DNA of 64,000 bases from Amborella trichopoda (taxonomy: Eukaryota; Streptophyta; Magnoliopsida; Amborellales; Amborellaceae): assembly GCF_000471905.2 (NCBI RefSeq), contig NW_006500103.1, positions 3,868,506-3,932,505 on the forward strand. Direction: 5' to 3'. The stretch's first letter is position 1. Each line of letters begins with the position of its first letter. Made by a program: the position numbers and the translations under genes. The notes below the pieces were generated by a model that saw only the letters and a list, made by a program, of their open reading frames with translations, did not search any database and was not told the origin of the DNA. This document shows, piece after piece, positions 12,052 to 24,440 of this stretch.

Positions 12052-12925
12052 GGATGACGTTTTTGTAAGGCTTCAGCTTTATGAAAACTCAATGAAGCTT
12101 TACGTCAAATCAGTGTTTGCAAAATCAAACAAGAACGGTTAACTGGAAATGGGCCTGGAAGCAATTTAATCAACCTAGCCAGTAAACCGATCGATTCAAC
12201 CGTTCTAATCGGGCAAGTTCCGGGAGGTCAAAAAATTGTTGAAAAAACAAAAAAGATATCAAAAAAAAATCTATTAAAATATGAAAAGCATATAAAGAAT
12301 GATTAAAACAAAACATATTCAAATGAAGTTAAAAATTAATGAAAATAAATAAATTTTAACAACTCGATTTTTGAATTAAAGTGAATATTAATGATCAAAA
12401 CAATTTTTAATCTTTACTATAATGTAAAAAATATTTAAAAATGCATTACAAACCAAATTCCTTTTCTTTGGGAATTTATATATATATTTTTGATTTTTTT
12501 TAAATACCAGTCGATCAACAAAACCGTTCAAAACTGGTACAATCTAACCAGACAGTTAGTGATTAGATCGCCCGATTTTTCCAATAGTGCCTCAAATCCT
12601 TGTCTGGAAAGCACTTTCGGCAAAGTAAATCTCTATGATGGCTCTAAAATCAATTTCCAATACCGACAATAAAATTTGAAACAAAAAAAATGGTACAGAT
12701 CTTATGGATATCCATACATTTATTTTTAGGGTGAAATAGATAGTCTAGATAATTTGTTACAATATACACTATTTTTAGAAGTTGAAATCCTATTTTTTTA
12801 ATGTTGAAGTCGTGATGATCAATGCAAAGGTTTGCTAATGCTGGAAATGTAATTTTGGATAAGTTACGAGGTGAGACTTTATTTACTTACTTTGATAGGG
12901 CTGCAGGCCTATCAAACCATTTTCC
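12052..12925 (-). mobile_element. MITE family A, inverted divergent copy split by a hAT element
   Basis: It starts GGATGACGTTTTTGTAAGG and ends CAAACCATTTTCC, in the opposite orientation to the previous copy; the two are about 10 bp apart end to end. Internal stretches such as TAAATCTCTATGATGGCTCT are the reverse complement of the neighbour. It is interrupted by an insertion at 12111-12589. Flanks ATATTTTTA and ATATTTTGT agree at 7 of 9. Confidence 0.65.
12111..12589. mobile_element. Non-autonomous hAT-like element nested in a MITE
   Basis: Termini are CAGTGTTTGCAAAATC and, read from the other end, CACTATTGGAAAAATC. Flanking 8-mers are CGTCAAAT (12103-12110) and CCTCAAAT (12590-12597), 7 of 8 identical, as expected for hAT. 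The interior carries GGTTAACTGG / CCAGTAAACCGATCG type motifs but no open frame. Confidence 0.75.
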
Positions 12926-13229
12926 ATATTTTGTGTATCAAAATGTGTCCTTCGCGTTCCTGTTCCAATAGTCTACATAGAGGGAATATAACGTGCCCCC
13001 GCGAGAGCTCTATGTATATCTACTACCTCAAGATATACAACTTGCCTTCCATTTGACCCGCTTAACACTAGGGCTGTCCAGCTAAAAGAATTTAATGGTC
13101 CGGAAAAACCAGGTTGTACATTTACTCCTGCAGATAACCTCCATGGTCAAATGTTAATGATGGTCCCGTGCTTTAACTTGTACCCCGATGAGGCGACCAC
13201 AACTCCAAAATCAGTTTTATTCTTTTTAA

Positions 13230-13620
13230 AATGGTATAGAGCCTAGGCTCTAAACATTCGAATTAGAACCTATCTTCAAATAGTATCGAGAAATGTGGTT
13301 TTCAAAATGAAAATCTTTGTGATAGCTTTAAAATATATTTTTATCTTTATTTATAAAGTTTAAAGCTTTGAAAATAGAGTAGATCGAAAGATCTATGAAA
13401 ACTTGAAAATCTTGAAAGTTGACGGTCCAAAAATGCGTTACAAAATACATTATTTTCAAAAGTTGAAATCTATTTTTTCTCATGTCCATACATCTTGATG
13501 TCGAGATGATCAATTTGAGGATATTTGAGCATCAAAACAACATCTTCTAGTAAACTTTTTGTGGTAGGTGCTAATTTGATTGTTTAGAGCCTCGGCTCTA
13601 TTAAAAAAGTTTATAAAGGA
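13230..13620 (-). mobile_element. MITE family A, degraded copy
   Basis: Subterminal TATAGAGCCTAGGCTCTAAA at the left and TTTAGAGCCTCGGCTCTATT at the right, with the family core between (GATGATCAATTTGAGGATAT, ACGGTCCAAAAATGCGTTAC). The outermost bases are too diverged to fix a target duplication. Confidence 0.75.
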
Positions 13621-14939
13621 GAAAAGATTGTCAAAAATATGCCGCTCCCGCCGGAGCATTGTTCATTTGCTCTTCTCAGTAAATGTGGCTATTTTGGGGA
13701 CCCCATATTGGACGCAACCTCTTCAACAGAGCAATCGGAGTGAAAAATAAATTTCTCAAACACAAATAAATGGGAAGAGCATCCAATTTTCTAGGTAATA
13801 AAGAACTTAAAACTCCCAACCATGCATTCGAAGGTTCGAAGTCAAAAGCCAGGTGGTGAAAGTATCACAACATGATATTTTAAGTTCTATTCCTACAATG
13901 GGAAGATGACTCATTTCTTGATCTACCCAAAAACAAAACAAAAAAAACAAAAAAAAATTCAAAATTCACTTTTTGTTTAAAAATAATCATCCTGTTACTC
14001 TTAATAGGTCCAAAAGATTCAAATAAAAAATTCCAAAAACTATCTCTTTTACCCTTACAAGAATGGGTCCTTGGATTTGTCAAGTTTAAGGCTTGTAAAA
14101 TATAAAATTTTTCCTTTTCATGTTTTTGGGAAATTTGTCCTCTCTATATTTCATATTTGTCTTCGTGAGTCTCTGTTTCCCAAAACATCATAGGTTGGAA
14201 ACTCAAGTTCTATGCGACGGTTGTTTTTAACAAAAAAAAAAAAAGCTATAGTTGTTGTTTTTTTGAAGTCGAGGAAATTCAAGTTCCGAAAATGGCCGCA
14301 TAGTATATAATTCTTTTAGAAAAGAGATATAAACCCCTGTAATTATAATACCCTTAGAAGTTAAAAGAAAATGATGCTCCACTCCGTTTACACATCTTTC
14401 ACTATCTGAAGTAAAACGTTAATCCTTTCTATTTTTCTAAAAGCTCTCTTCCTTCCTAGGGAGTATACTGTCCATTTCCTCCCTCAAGCAAAACACATGT
14501 TAGACTTTTTAAATCTTAAATTTTGGGGATACAATCTCTACAACCCATAGAATAATCTCACCAAAAAAAACTTTCAGAAACAGATTCTCCATGTAGTAAA
14601 AAAACTAATTTCTTAAGATTGAATCGTGACCATCTAATTTTTGAAAGACTAGATCTCAGCATCAAAAAATTCGAAATTCAAAATTTTATTTTAAAAATAA
14701 TCCTATACTATAAAAAATCAATCTGGCTAGGTGTTTCGATCGAGGGAGTAGATGCGCATTACGCTCCCACGAGAGCACAATATATGTGCTCTTCAATTTT
14801 TTCGAATGACCTCATTTACCCCTAGAAAAACTCGGCCTCCTCTTCCTTACCCCTAAATCCCCATTTATCTCTCATCTCGTGAACCTCAGGATAAAGAGGC
14901 ATCTCTAAGTCTGTTAGTATGATGGAGTTATTAGAAAAA
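13621..14939. other. Intergenic AT-rich DNA
   Basis: No supported gene or complete element. Contains short A-rich and T-rich runs (for example 13938-13975 and 14231-14246). Confidence 0.4.
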
Positions 14940-15335
14940 GAGTTCAGTTGGCCTACGGAGGCATCCGTAGGTGTAGAGGTAAGTTGCACTTTCAAATTTT
15001 ATCATCGTATATAATTTTGATGTAAAATGTTATTAGGATTATCTTGAAATCTATAGTTATATATCTAATTATAAAATTTTAAATTTTAAAAATGGTTAAA
15101 ATCAAATAAATCTATAAACATATGAAAATCTTGAAAATGGACGGTGTAGATAATATGTTATAAAATGTATTAATTTTTAGACTTAAAATCTTTTTATTTT
15201 TCATTGTCATACATCTCGATATCGAGATGATCAATCATAGGGTTTTTCAACATTAAAACTACCTTTTCCGACGGATTTTTGAGGTGCATCCGTAGTTCTA
15301 CATTATAAGGTTGCATCTTTACATAAACTTTTTGG
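14940..15335 (-). mobile_element. MITE family A with perfect 9-bp target duplication
   Basis: It starts GAGTTCAGTTGGCCTACGG and ends TACATAAACTTTTTGG. TTAGAAAAA flanks both sides exactly (14931-14939 and 15336-15344). Inside each end is a palindrome: CCTACGGAGGCATCCGTAGG at the left and the related ATAAGGTTGCATCTTTA at the right. Core motifs are shared with the other copies. Confidence 0.85.
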
Positions 15336-16270
15336 TTAGAAAAAAAAGGTGAAGAGGGTTAAGCGTCTTGGTTTTTTTTTTTTGGGAACTTGGAGAGCAC
15401 TTTGGGCTTCATAAGGACCCAGTGTTTATTTAGGATTATAATTATATAGAAAGCGTATAAGTTTTATTTTATTTTATTTTACTTTATTATTATTATTTTT
15501 TTGTCCGAATGATAAGCCGGTTTAGAACTTCAAGTTCTAAATTTAGCCACCTGTCTTTTTTAATAGAAGATAGGTTTGAAATTCTGAATGGGACACTTGA
15601 ATTTTCTTAATGAACATATTCCACTAGAGGGTGCTGCTGTATGAGGCACATCATGCTCTTGGCGATTGAGTAACTTATAATTTTCATTTACGTTTTTAGA
15701 ATCCAGATGATCATTAGAAAGAATTTTTTTTGGATTTTCAATCTAAATAGGTCTTCTATTTGAATAACTAAGTTTATAATGCTCTTACTTTTGTGTAGTT
15801 ATAAAGCTCAATGAACATATTCATCTTTTGAGGAAAATTGTTGTATTTTTCGTTATATTCTCAAAAGGCACCATTTCATGTGCATAGTAGAATAAGATTT
15901 AGAGGGAGAATGTACTAGAAAAACCTTAGCACTTGAAGGTATGCAATTATTTTATTTGAATTTCACAATCACCCACTCTATACATTTTTTGTTTCACAAT
16001 CTTATTGTGAGAATTATTTTCTTTATCTCATAGTTGCTAATAAATTTCATGTTCCAAAAATTTTCTTTGTGATTTTTGGAATTTTGATCTAATGAAAACT
16101 TTGTATCACAAGTTGTTATATCACAAGTAAAAATCTTCTAAATTAATATAATTTTGAAGAAAATGTATAAATAATAATGTTTCATTGACAACTAGATCTG
16201 AGAATTTACCCAGACCCGACCCAAGATCCAATAACCTGACCCAAACCGACCATGTTATTCTAATAAGTTA

Positions 16271-16312
<42 letters not shown>

Positions 16313-18143
16313 ATAACCAAATGTTTTATTTTATTTATTAATTTATTTGTACTATAAATTATGTAATTTACTATTTTTTCTTGCAGTTGTCAATATTATA
16401 CTTCAAATTAGATGATATTATAAGTTATTTTGGATTTGTTATTATTTGTATAGGAAAATAATTATAAAATGTAAACCAACCATTTTAATTTTAGTATATA
16501 AGATTATAGTTAGTTAATGGTGCTATTTTTTCATCGGTTTTGGTGGCCATTTTTTGCAACCATTTTTTCATCGATTTAATCTATTCTTTATTGTAGTCCA
16601 TGTATGATTATATATTTCATCCTTGATAATTCATGATTTTTCTTTTGTGTGATATAAATTTAATGGTTAACATATATTCATATAGGGAAAGAACATCTCA
16701 ATATTCGCACATTGACGAAAAAAATGAAAGTGAATAATGTAGTACCCCTATTTTGTATTGGATTTCTAAAAAATAATATTTATAATGAATTGTAATAATT
16801 TTTTTGGATTTTATTTAAGGTTTAATCCTCCCGATGTGGTCGATTCTCAATCCGGATCGCCGATTCACCGATCAGGGTAGATTTTTGGGATACCCGATTC
16901 GAGGTACTTATCCTTTTTTTAAACCATTGCATCAGACGTTTACACTATACAAGATTCTTAGTTTGAATGCCACACCAGATCCTACTCCAAATAAAGGTAT
17001 GGAGTACAGATAAAACTGATAAAAGAATAAAGGGGTTTCTAGACTCTCATCAGGGATGACTGTTTTCAAATTCCCTCTTTATGACCAATGTGAAGGTACT
17101 CGTTATCACTAATAATTTACTATTTTAATAAAATTAATAATGATAATTTGGCTATGTCCATGATAAAGCTATTTGAGATAAACTTATAAGCAGTTCTACA
17201 TACTAGTTAATCTTTTAGAAAAATTGTTTTTATTTTATTTAAAGTAATTTGCTGAACATCATATGTTATTGGCTAGATACAGCTAACAAAAATGGAAAAT
17301 CACTGGAAAGTTATATATTTAAATAATATTATACATAACTATAAAAGACCTAAAAATAACAGTATCATCGAAACAAGCCCCTCAACATGTAGGGTTTTAT
17401 GGCCACAAAACTACTATTAAGTCTTCCAAAATGTTGCAAATGCTCATAAACTTGCTTCCATTTCTTGACTCGAAGAGTATCAATTTGGAATACGGTGAAC
17501 TAAAGTGCAATGTTTAATACCAGGGTCTCAAAAATCTCGATGCCTACATGAAAATCGCCCGAGTCAGATCAGATTGGGAAGCCACCGATTCCAGGTTGAA
17601 GAACTTTTGAATCGCTTGGTCGTGTAGTTTTCTAATAATTTTAGACTTTTTATTATAATATAGCTTGATTCGACTCTAACTGGCTAAAATGGGGGACTCA
17701 ATGCAACAACCTTGCCGATCCGGGATCAGATGCTGAACCAATTTTTGAGACTTTGTGAAACTGTGGGAAAAAGAAGAAGCAAACCTAGTAAAAATCAGAA
17801 AGCTTTAAAATTCTGATCTTAAGGGCATGAAATCTAATTAGCAATTTACTGTTGAGGGATTCAAGTCGTGACTTAAAGGTTAAGGAAAGGGATCACCTAT
17901 ATTAAGGTTAATGAAAGGGATCACCTATATTTGCTACCGCAAGAAGGAAAAGAACAGAAAAACACCTATATTTGCTACCCCAAGAAGGAAAAAACCAGAA
18001 AAATAAAGAAACGAATATATTTAGTGTACCATTCGGAAAAACATGGGCATCTCATGACCCGTCCCATGTGACAAGGAACTCTTACAGATAAGACTGCTTC
18101 TCATGTTTTTTGCTTTTCATTTTGCAATGGATAATATAGAAAA
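15336..18143. other. Intergenic, microsatellite and small repeats
   Basis: 16276-16311 is an (AT)n run. 17521-17755 has inverted ends (CAGGGTCTCAAAAATC against CAAAGTCTCAAAAATTGG when read from the right) like a small transposon relic without a visible target duplication. 17883-18003 holds two interleaved short duplications (GGGATCACCTATATT; CACCTATATTTGCTACC). No supported gene. Confidence 0.5.
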
Positions 18144-18537
18144 AGGAAAAATTTTATATAAGCGCAAGGCCCTAAATAACCAAATTAAGGCGCTCATAAA
18201 AAGTTCACTAGAAGCGGTTGTTTTGATGCTCTAAAATTTTCAAATCGATCCTCTTGACTTCAAGATATAGGGAAAGGAGAAAAATGGATTTTAAGTCTTG
18301 AAATTAGTGCATCTTGTAATACAGTTTTTGGACCGTCAATTTTCAAGATTTTAAAGCATTCATAGATCTGCTCGATCTACACTATTTTTAAAATTTTAAA
18401 TTTTATAATTACATATGAAAATAGATTTTCAAGCCATCCCAAAGATTTTTAATACTAAAACAACATATTTTCGATGCTATTTGAAGGTGCACATTACTTT
18501 GATTGATTAGAGCCTCAGCCTTACACAAACCACACCT
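18144..18537 (+). mobile_element. MITE family A copy
   Basis: It starts AGGAAAAATTTTATATAAG and ends TTACACAAACCACACCT. Flanking 9-mers TATAGAAAA (18135-18143) and TTTAGAAAA (18538-18546) agree at 8 of 9. Same core and orientation as copy 1. Confidence 0.85.
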
Positions 18538-19287
18538 TTTAGAAAATTCCCACCACTGAACATTCTTTGGGTTAAGCTAAAACCGTAATGACATCTTTAA
18601 ACCCAATATTACTCTCCCCAATGAGCATTATTTCTTATAGTTTAGTTTACAAAGTTGATAATAATGTAAGCCAAACGAATATTATCAAATTATTATATCT
18701 GTCAACTAAATTTTCTAAATATTGTAGGGTGGGATTTTTATGAGTCAATCGGCTCACTCTATATAATGTTGTATCCCAGTTTTTAGAAATCCGCAGTCTG
18801 GGGATGGTGAGCGATTTCATATCGTAGTGTTGTTTTAATATAATGAAACCACACTTCTAGAAAATTATGTATGTTGCATTTGTATGACCCAAAAGTTGTA
18901 TATACTCTCGTTAGCCTACTAATCAATCCTCAAAAAAGTAGAACTCAATTTGCACCCTACATATGGTCAAAATCAATCCCTTTTAACAATGAATCTTGAT
19001 CATCCATTTCGTGATTTTTAAGATCTAGGCCTTTATAAACTCAAAATAGATGGCCTATGTTGATAGGGCTAAAAGGCACTCTTTAGATTGTATTTTCAAT
19101 TTTTTTTAATTATTCCTTCGGAATACAAAAAAAGTATTAAAAATTGAGATCAAACAAATTAAATATTGTTTCATTATTACTATACAACCATTAAGTATGA
19201 AATCACTTCTCATACTTCAAACATGTTTTTTTTCCTGAATTTTATTTGTACTCTATTCATATTTTGATTGGGTGCCCTTTTCATTAC
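18538..19287. other. Intergenic
   Basis: No open frame of interest and no complete element seen in this AT-rich stretch. Confidence 0.35.
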
Positions 19288-19677
19288 GGGTACAGTTTGT
19301 ATAGAGATGAGAATTTAAACGATCAAAATAAAGCGCACTTTCAAATAGTATCGAGAAATGTGGTTTCAATACTGGAAATCTTTGTGATAGGCTTAAAATA
19401 TATTTTCATCTTTAATTATAAAATTTAAAGCTTCAAAGTAATGTAAATCAAATAGATATGTGAAAACTTGAAAATTTTGAAAATTAACTGTCCAAAAATG
19501 CATTACAAAATGCACTATTTCTAAAACTTGAAATCCATTTTTTCTCATGTCCATGCATTTTGATGTCAAGATGATCAATTTGAGAATATTTGAACATCAA
19601 AACAATCTCTTCTAGTGAAATTTTTTAGATGGGCTCTAATTTGATGCTAGATCCTCAGCTCTATATAAACTTTTTCC
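19288..19677 (-). mobile_element. MITE family A copy
   Basis: It starts GGGTACAGTTTGTATAGAG and ends CTATATAAACTTTTTCC. Flanking 9-mers TTTCATTAC (19279-19287) and TTTCATTAA (19678-19686) agree at 8 of 9. Closely related to the 13230 copy in the core. Confidence 0.85.
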
Positions 19678-21249
19678 TTTCATTAATGTCCATGTTAAAT
19701 GTAGTCATTTGATGGTTAGGAAACATGCTGGCCCCTCACTCAAAGAAATTTTTTTCAAATATTCTAATCAAATAATAAATCGAGTGGCTCTTTCATACTG
19801 CAGTTATTAACCATTGTTGGCCCCCAATTTGTGGTATGGATACTCAATAGTTTGGCTTTCATGGACGGGAAGTACAGTAATGATGTGAAGAGATTATGAA
19901 GGGAACAAAATGGAGGGTCCCAATTATATTTAATATTTTAAGGAAAGGTATATTATTAGATCATTTATCTTTGGTATAATGTGGTTACAATTAATCTTGA
20001 CCATTGAATGTAAAATTAGGTGGCTGCATTTATTTCATTAATCAAACTCAAAATTCAAAAGAAATTTTTTCGAACATTGTGACACACACAAGCTATCAGA
20101 TTTCACATCGGATGGTTGTAAGCAACTGCAACCTTCTTGTACCAACAGTAAGTGGTCTCATTATATACCTTTAATTTCAATAGTTTTCTATGAATTTGAT
20201 TAGCTTGAAATTTGAGCTTCCAAAATACTCATTCAAGTGTAAAATATTTAGGGATATTTTGGTTAATTTAAATTTTGAATTACTCTTTATATTTATTTTG
20301 GATGTACTCGGTGCAGACATCTACAAATTTCATATAATCTATTTTTTAAAATATTAAAATTAAAGTACTAGATACAATCATAGCTTATCATTTTCTTGTC
20401 TACCATGTTTAAAGTTGGTAGATGAGTAATGAAGTAAATGGTTGGCCCATTCTGATAATGAGCCTGAGGGCATCCGAGTTAAAGTATTCGTTTGGTTGAG
20501 ATGAAGCTTTAGAAAACGAAGACAGCTAATTGTGATAATCAGGCTGCCAGCAAAAGAACTAAAATATTAAAACTCCATGCAACTATCCCTTCAAATATCA
20601 AAACTCTACGCAACTATCCCTTCAAAAAAAAAAAAAGTGTACGTTGTGTCTCAGGTTTAAAAGTAGCCGACTCTAAATAGTTGGAAAAATGCTCTGATGA
20701 TGATGCGTTTTAGATTTAATTTGTTTATCTTTTTTTATCCCACTCAAAAATTAGCGTTATTTTGCGTCGTGCATTGATACCTAAGACTTCTAAGTCGCCC
20801 CACTTCCGCATACTGGTTGTTTTTGGAGGTTCGCAAAGGGAGCATTGCATTGTCAATAAATGATTAAAACAAAATTTAGCCAAAATCTAGACTAGGATGA
20901 GGTTAAAAAAGGGCACTAATAGTGTAACAGTCTGACTGTAACAATGTACATGGTTATTTAGGCAAGCCTTGGATTTTTTTTTTTTGTGTCTCTATAAATA
21001 TATAATTTATGCATGTATAGAGACATCTAGTCATGTAATCTTGATAGGCTAACTTTGATTGAGTATATGACAATGTCACATACTGATTATATTTGTCAAA
21101 CAAAATATCACATATTAATTATGATCTAACAAATATAGTTGAGCCCACTTGAGACACTGTTTTTGGCTTACTTCCTGCCGTTTGGTAAAGATTGGAACGA
21201 CAGTAAGGCATACATCAAATACCACTTGAAAAGGTTGTTCTTGAGATGG
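19678..21249. other. Intergenic
   Basis: AT-rich without a supported gene. A 34-bp unit with CAACTATCCCTTCAAA is duplicated near 20570-20635. Confidence 0.4.
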
Positions 21250-21750
21250 TCAATTAGTCATCTCGACCAAAAGTTGTATGAATCATCACCATCATCCAAG
21301 CCTTATCCCAACCATTTTGAGTTCGGCTACATAATTCATATTCTGCCTATCCACTCTATCAAGGGTCATATCTTTAATAAGACCATATATCACCATATAT
21401 CTCATCACGACTTCCATCCATATCCTTTTGCGCCTTCCTCTTGCCTTTCTAAAGCTTTATATTTGAACCAAATTGTCCCTCATAATTGATGTTGTTCTAG
21501 GTCGACACTGTACATGTCCAGCCCAATTAAATCTACTTTCTCTTATCTTATCACCTATTGGAGCCTTCTCTAAGTTCTCTAAGATGCATTCATTCTGAAT
21601 TCTATTCTTTCTTGTCATATCACTCATCAATCTCAACATCTTCATCTTTTCTACACTCATTTTATAGATATATTGTTTATTGATTGCCCAACATTTTATC
21701 CCATAAAACATGGTTGATCTTACAATCATATTATAAAACTTCCCTTTCAA
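21250..21750 (-). mobile_element. LINE (L1-type) ORF2 3' fragment
   Basis: The minus strand from 21750 reads a product like the C-terminal part of plant L1-type reverse-transcriptase proteins: GKFYNMIVRSTMFYGIKCWA, then a KMSVEKMKMLRLM stretch, an APIGDKIRESRFNWAGHVQ motif and a terminal basic segment. After a stop at about 21457 the similarity continues in another frame (WMEVVMRYMVIYGL), so the copy is broken. The catalytic domain and endonuclease are missing. This is a 5'-truncated, long-dead insertion. Confidence 0.75.
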
Positions 21751-22014
21751 TTTCAGGGGTACCCTGAGATGTATGAATATGGGGAAAAAAAGCCTAAAAA
21801 ATCTTGTAACAGAATTTACATATCATCTGTTTTCGATATTTCAACTATTTATACATCTACTCAATTTTCATCTTTTTTGGATCTTTTAATTTCATAATTG
21901 GTGACACAATTAGTTTCCATATTAACCTAAGTGTTTGTGGCATCTGAACTACACCTCTTGGCAGGATTTGGAGGCCTTACTTTAATTGTTTAATATTGAT
22001 GCTTTACATATATC

Positions 22015-22685
22015 AAAGAAATAATTACAAATAATCCCCAACAATAGACTTCCTATGCAACTTACCCCCAAGCAAATATTTTTTCTCACTTTTTATCCAA
22101 ATAAATATTTTTCTAGCAAATACCCCCTAAGCAAAAAAAATGCATAATTTTTTGACGAAAATACCATTTTTCGTATATAAAAAATTAATTTTGGATGGAC
22201 ATTCATATGGGCTTAGGCACAGTACCAAAAGCTACATGGGTTGTCGGACCGCCATGTACCAATTACTGGACCCGTTAAACTAAGAAAAGTGTCGGACCGC
22301 TCTTTGACACTGTTGGACTGTACTTTGTACCTGTTGCCGGACCACATGGGTATGTCGCCGGACCGCATGGGCCTATTGCCGGACTGCTCTTTGGCAGTGA
22401 CGACCCATATAAGCCTATTGTTGAACCGTTCTTTGTCAGTGCCAAACCGCTTTGGGATATTGTTAGACCACTTGTTTATACTACCAGACCGCCTTTTTGT
22501 GTTTTATGGAAAACGTTAAGTAGTCGGTGTTAGAAGAGAGAGAGAGAGAGACCATTTTGGTCCTAAAAACTGTAACTTTTTGATTGGGGGATGTTTGCTT
22601 GAAAATTTTGTTTTGGGGTAAATATTGTGATAAAAAAATTGGTTGGGGATAGATGGTAAAGAAAGTTTGGTCAAGGGTTTCTTTT
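22015..22685. mobile_element. Foldback element with GGACCGC-type repeat core, copy 2
   Basis: The left arm (TTACAAATAATCCCCAACAA, TCTAGCAAATACCCCC) and right arm (GGGGGATGTTTGCTTG, GGTTGGGGATAGATGG) are inverted with respect to each other and resemble the 2870 element. The centre (22230-22500) is a degenerate array of units such as TTGCCGGACCGCATGGGCCT. A short (GA)n run lies at 22534-22552. Confidence 0.65.
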
Positions 22686-22973
22686 TTTAACTTTCCCTGA
22701 ATCAAACTGTTGTTTTTCATAAGAAATTTTCTTACACTATTTTCTGAAAAAAGGAATCTATTTTTTTTGTGTTCTAGTAAATAATGAACTATGTGTTTTT
22801 CAGGCATATTCATGAATCGCTCATTTTTATTCAACTACACTTGTCCCATCATAAGGTGACCTGACTTGCATCATTAGAATATATCAGAAGCAATGTCGCC
22901 AACTTGTAGTTGTTGCATAAGGCCACATTCGCTTAGATGAAATTCTATTTAGTCAGCCAAATGAATAAATGAA

Positions 22974-23358
22974 GGGAAAAGTTTATATATAGCCGAGGCT
23001 CTAAACCATCAAATTGGAGCTTACCTCAAAAATTTCATTAGGAGACGATGTTTTGATGCCCAAATATCCTCAAATTGATTATCTCGACATCAAGATGCAT
23101 GAACATGAGAAAAAAAATAGATTTCAAGTCTTGGAAATAGTGTAATTTGTAACACATTTTTTTACTGTCAATTTTCAAGTTTTCATAAATATGTTGATCT
23201 ACAATATTTTTGAAGCTTTAAACAATATAAATAAATATGAAAACATATTTTAAGGCCATCACAAAAATTTTCAGTATTAAAACCACATTTCTCGATACTA
23301 TTTGAAGGTAGGCTCTGATTTGATTGTTTAGAGGCTAGGCTCTATACAAACAGCACCC
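22974..23358 (+). mobile_element. MITE family A copy with clean ends
   Basis: It starts GGGAAAAGTTTATATATAGC and ends CTATACAAACAGCACCC. Flanking 9-mers ATAAATGAA (22965-22973) and AAAAATGAA (23359-23367) agree at 8 of 9. Subterminal palindromes AGCCGAGGCT (left) and GAGGCTAGGCTC (right). Confidence 0.85.
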
Positions 23359-23429
23359 AAAAATGAAATTTTAAAATAACGTTTCGAGAGGAAAAGATAA
23401 GTCAGGTGAGTCAATTCGCCCTGAGGAAA

Positions 23430-23460
<31 letters not shown>

Positions 23461-23790
23461 TAGAAAAGTCTTCCCAACACCTATAGGTGAAAATGAACAG
23501 TGATTTGCCCACCCTCATCACTGTCCAAAGTTCATCGCACGGTCATGATTGTCTGGAAGTTTTTTATTTATTATTTTTTTTTACAAATTAGAATGATCTA
23601 AAATTTGGAGCGTGTATACATCTTAGTGAGGCTCATCTAATAAAAATATAAAAAAATAAAGTGCTGAAAATAAATTTGATCAAAATACCCCCAAAACTTT
23701 TTAGGGGTATTTTGGTCAATTTTTTCATGTAAAATACTTTTTTTATTTTTTTGTAGATTTGCTTATTTTTTATGAATACGCTATCCAATC

Positions 23791-24147
23791 TCAGGTCATT
23801 CCGATTTGTAGAAAAAAAAATAAAAAATAAAATACTACCAGATAATCGTGATGAATTGCCTTACCGTACGCACCAAGAAATACAGCGTTAGATCCCCGGG
23901 ATGACTGACATGAGAACCCTTTCATCTCGCCTTTGAGCACGTCCACCGTACTCTTCATATCTGCCTCAAGATCATTCAAAGCATGGAAGCAAGTATTAAC
24001 TTTCTCAAAAGACATCCACCTCTTCCATTTGAGAATTATCTGGATCGTAAGTAGTCCCGACACCAGTATGAGTAAAGTTGCTAGCAAGAGTTTGCTTTCG
24101 GCTCCTGGCATTTGTGGTTTGGGCTCGGCTCTAAGTTTGGTTTCCAA
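23791..24147 (-). other. Unrecognised open frame in the captured segment
   Basis: A 118-residue frame begins METKLRAEPKPQMPGAESK, has one hydrophobic segment (LLLATLLILVSGLLTIQIIL), then a polar stretch (NDLEADMKSTVDVLKGEMKG) that could be helical. The last part runs into repeat arm sequence. I do not recognise it; it may be part of an exon carried by the element rather than a gene. Confidence 0.25.
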
Positions 24148-24354
24148 ATGGTGAAAGCCAATCTGCTCAGAGGTTCATCCTCGGTAGTAGTTCACTAGCC
24201 CGAGGAACGACCTTCAATCCCCTTGGTAGGTGCAGGCCTTAACTCTTGCTTTAGCAGGATCAACTCTTGGTATTGGAGTTTGGTCAAGCATTTCTGGTAG
24301 GCTAGTTGATGCCCTCCCTTTCATTCATGGTTTTGAATGGATCAAGGAGGATTC

Positions 24355-24440
24355 TCTTTATCTAGTATAAGAAATTCGGTCGTTGTGGGCGGACTCTATT
24401 ATGGATTTCTTACCATATTCTCTAGAGTCTTCTTAGGCTT
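24355..24440 (+). pseudogene. ycf1: Plastid ycf1 5' fragment in nuclear DNA
   Basis: The stretch AATTCGGTCGTTGTGGGCGG followed by ACTCTATTATGGATTTCT is a near match to the start region of plastid ycf1 (protein motif NSVVVVGLYYGFLT; here NSVVVGGLYYGFLT). Similarity fades on both sides: CTAGTAT on the left matches after a deletion and the right side is degraded. It is a short nuclear plastid-DNA relic. No plastid tRNA or other plastid gene was recognised beside it. Match made from memory. Confidence 0.65.

Noticed and set aside
16201-16260. GACCCGACCC stretch as a possible gene end or regulatory site
   Set aside because: Such GACCC/CGACC phrases recur at 32300 and 49010 in repeat contexts; no other support.
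22241-22519. Open frame of 92 residues
   Set aside because: Same reason: it is the GGACCGC-type array of a foldback element.
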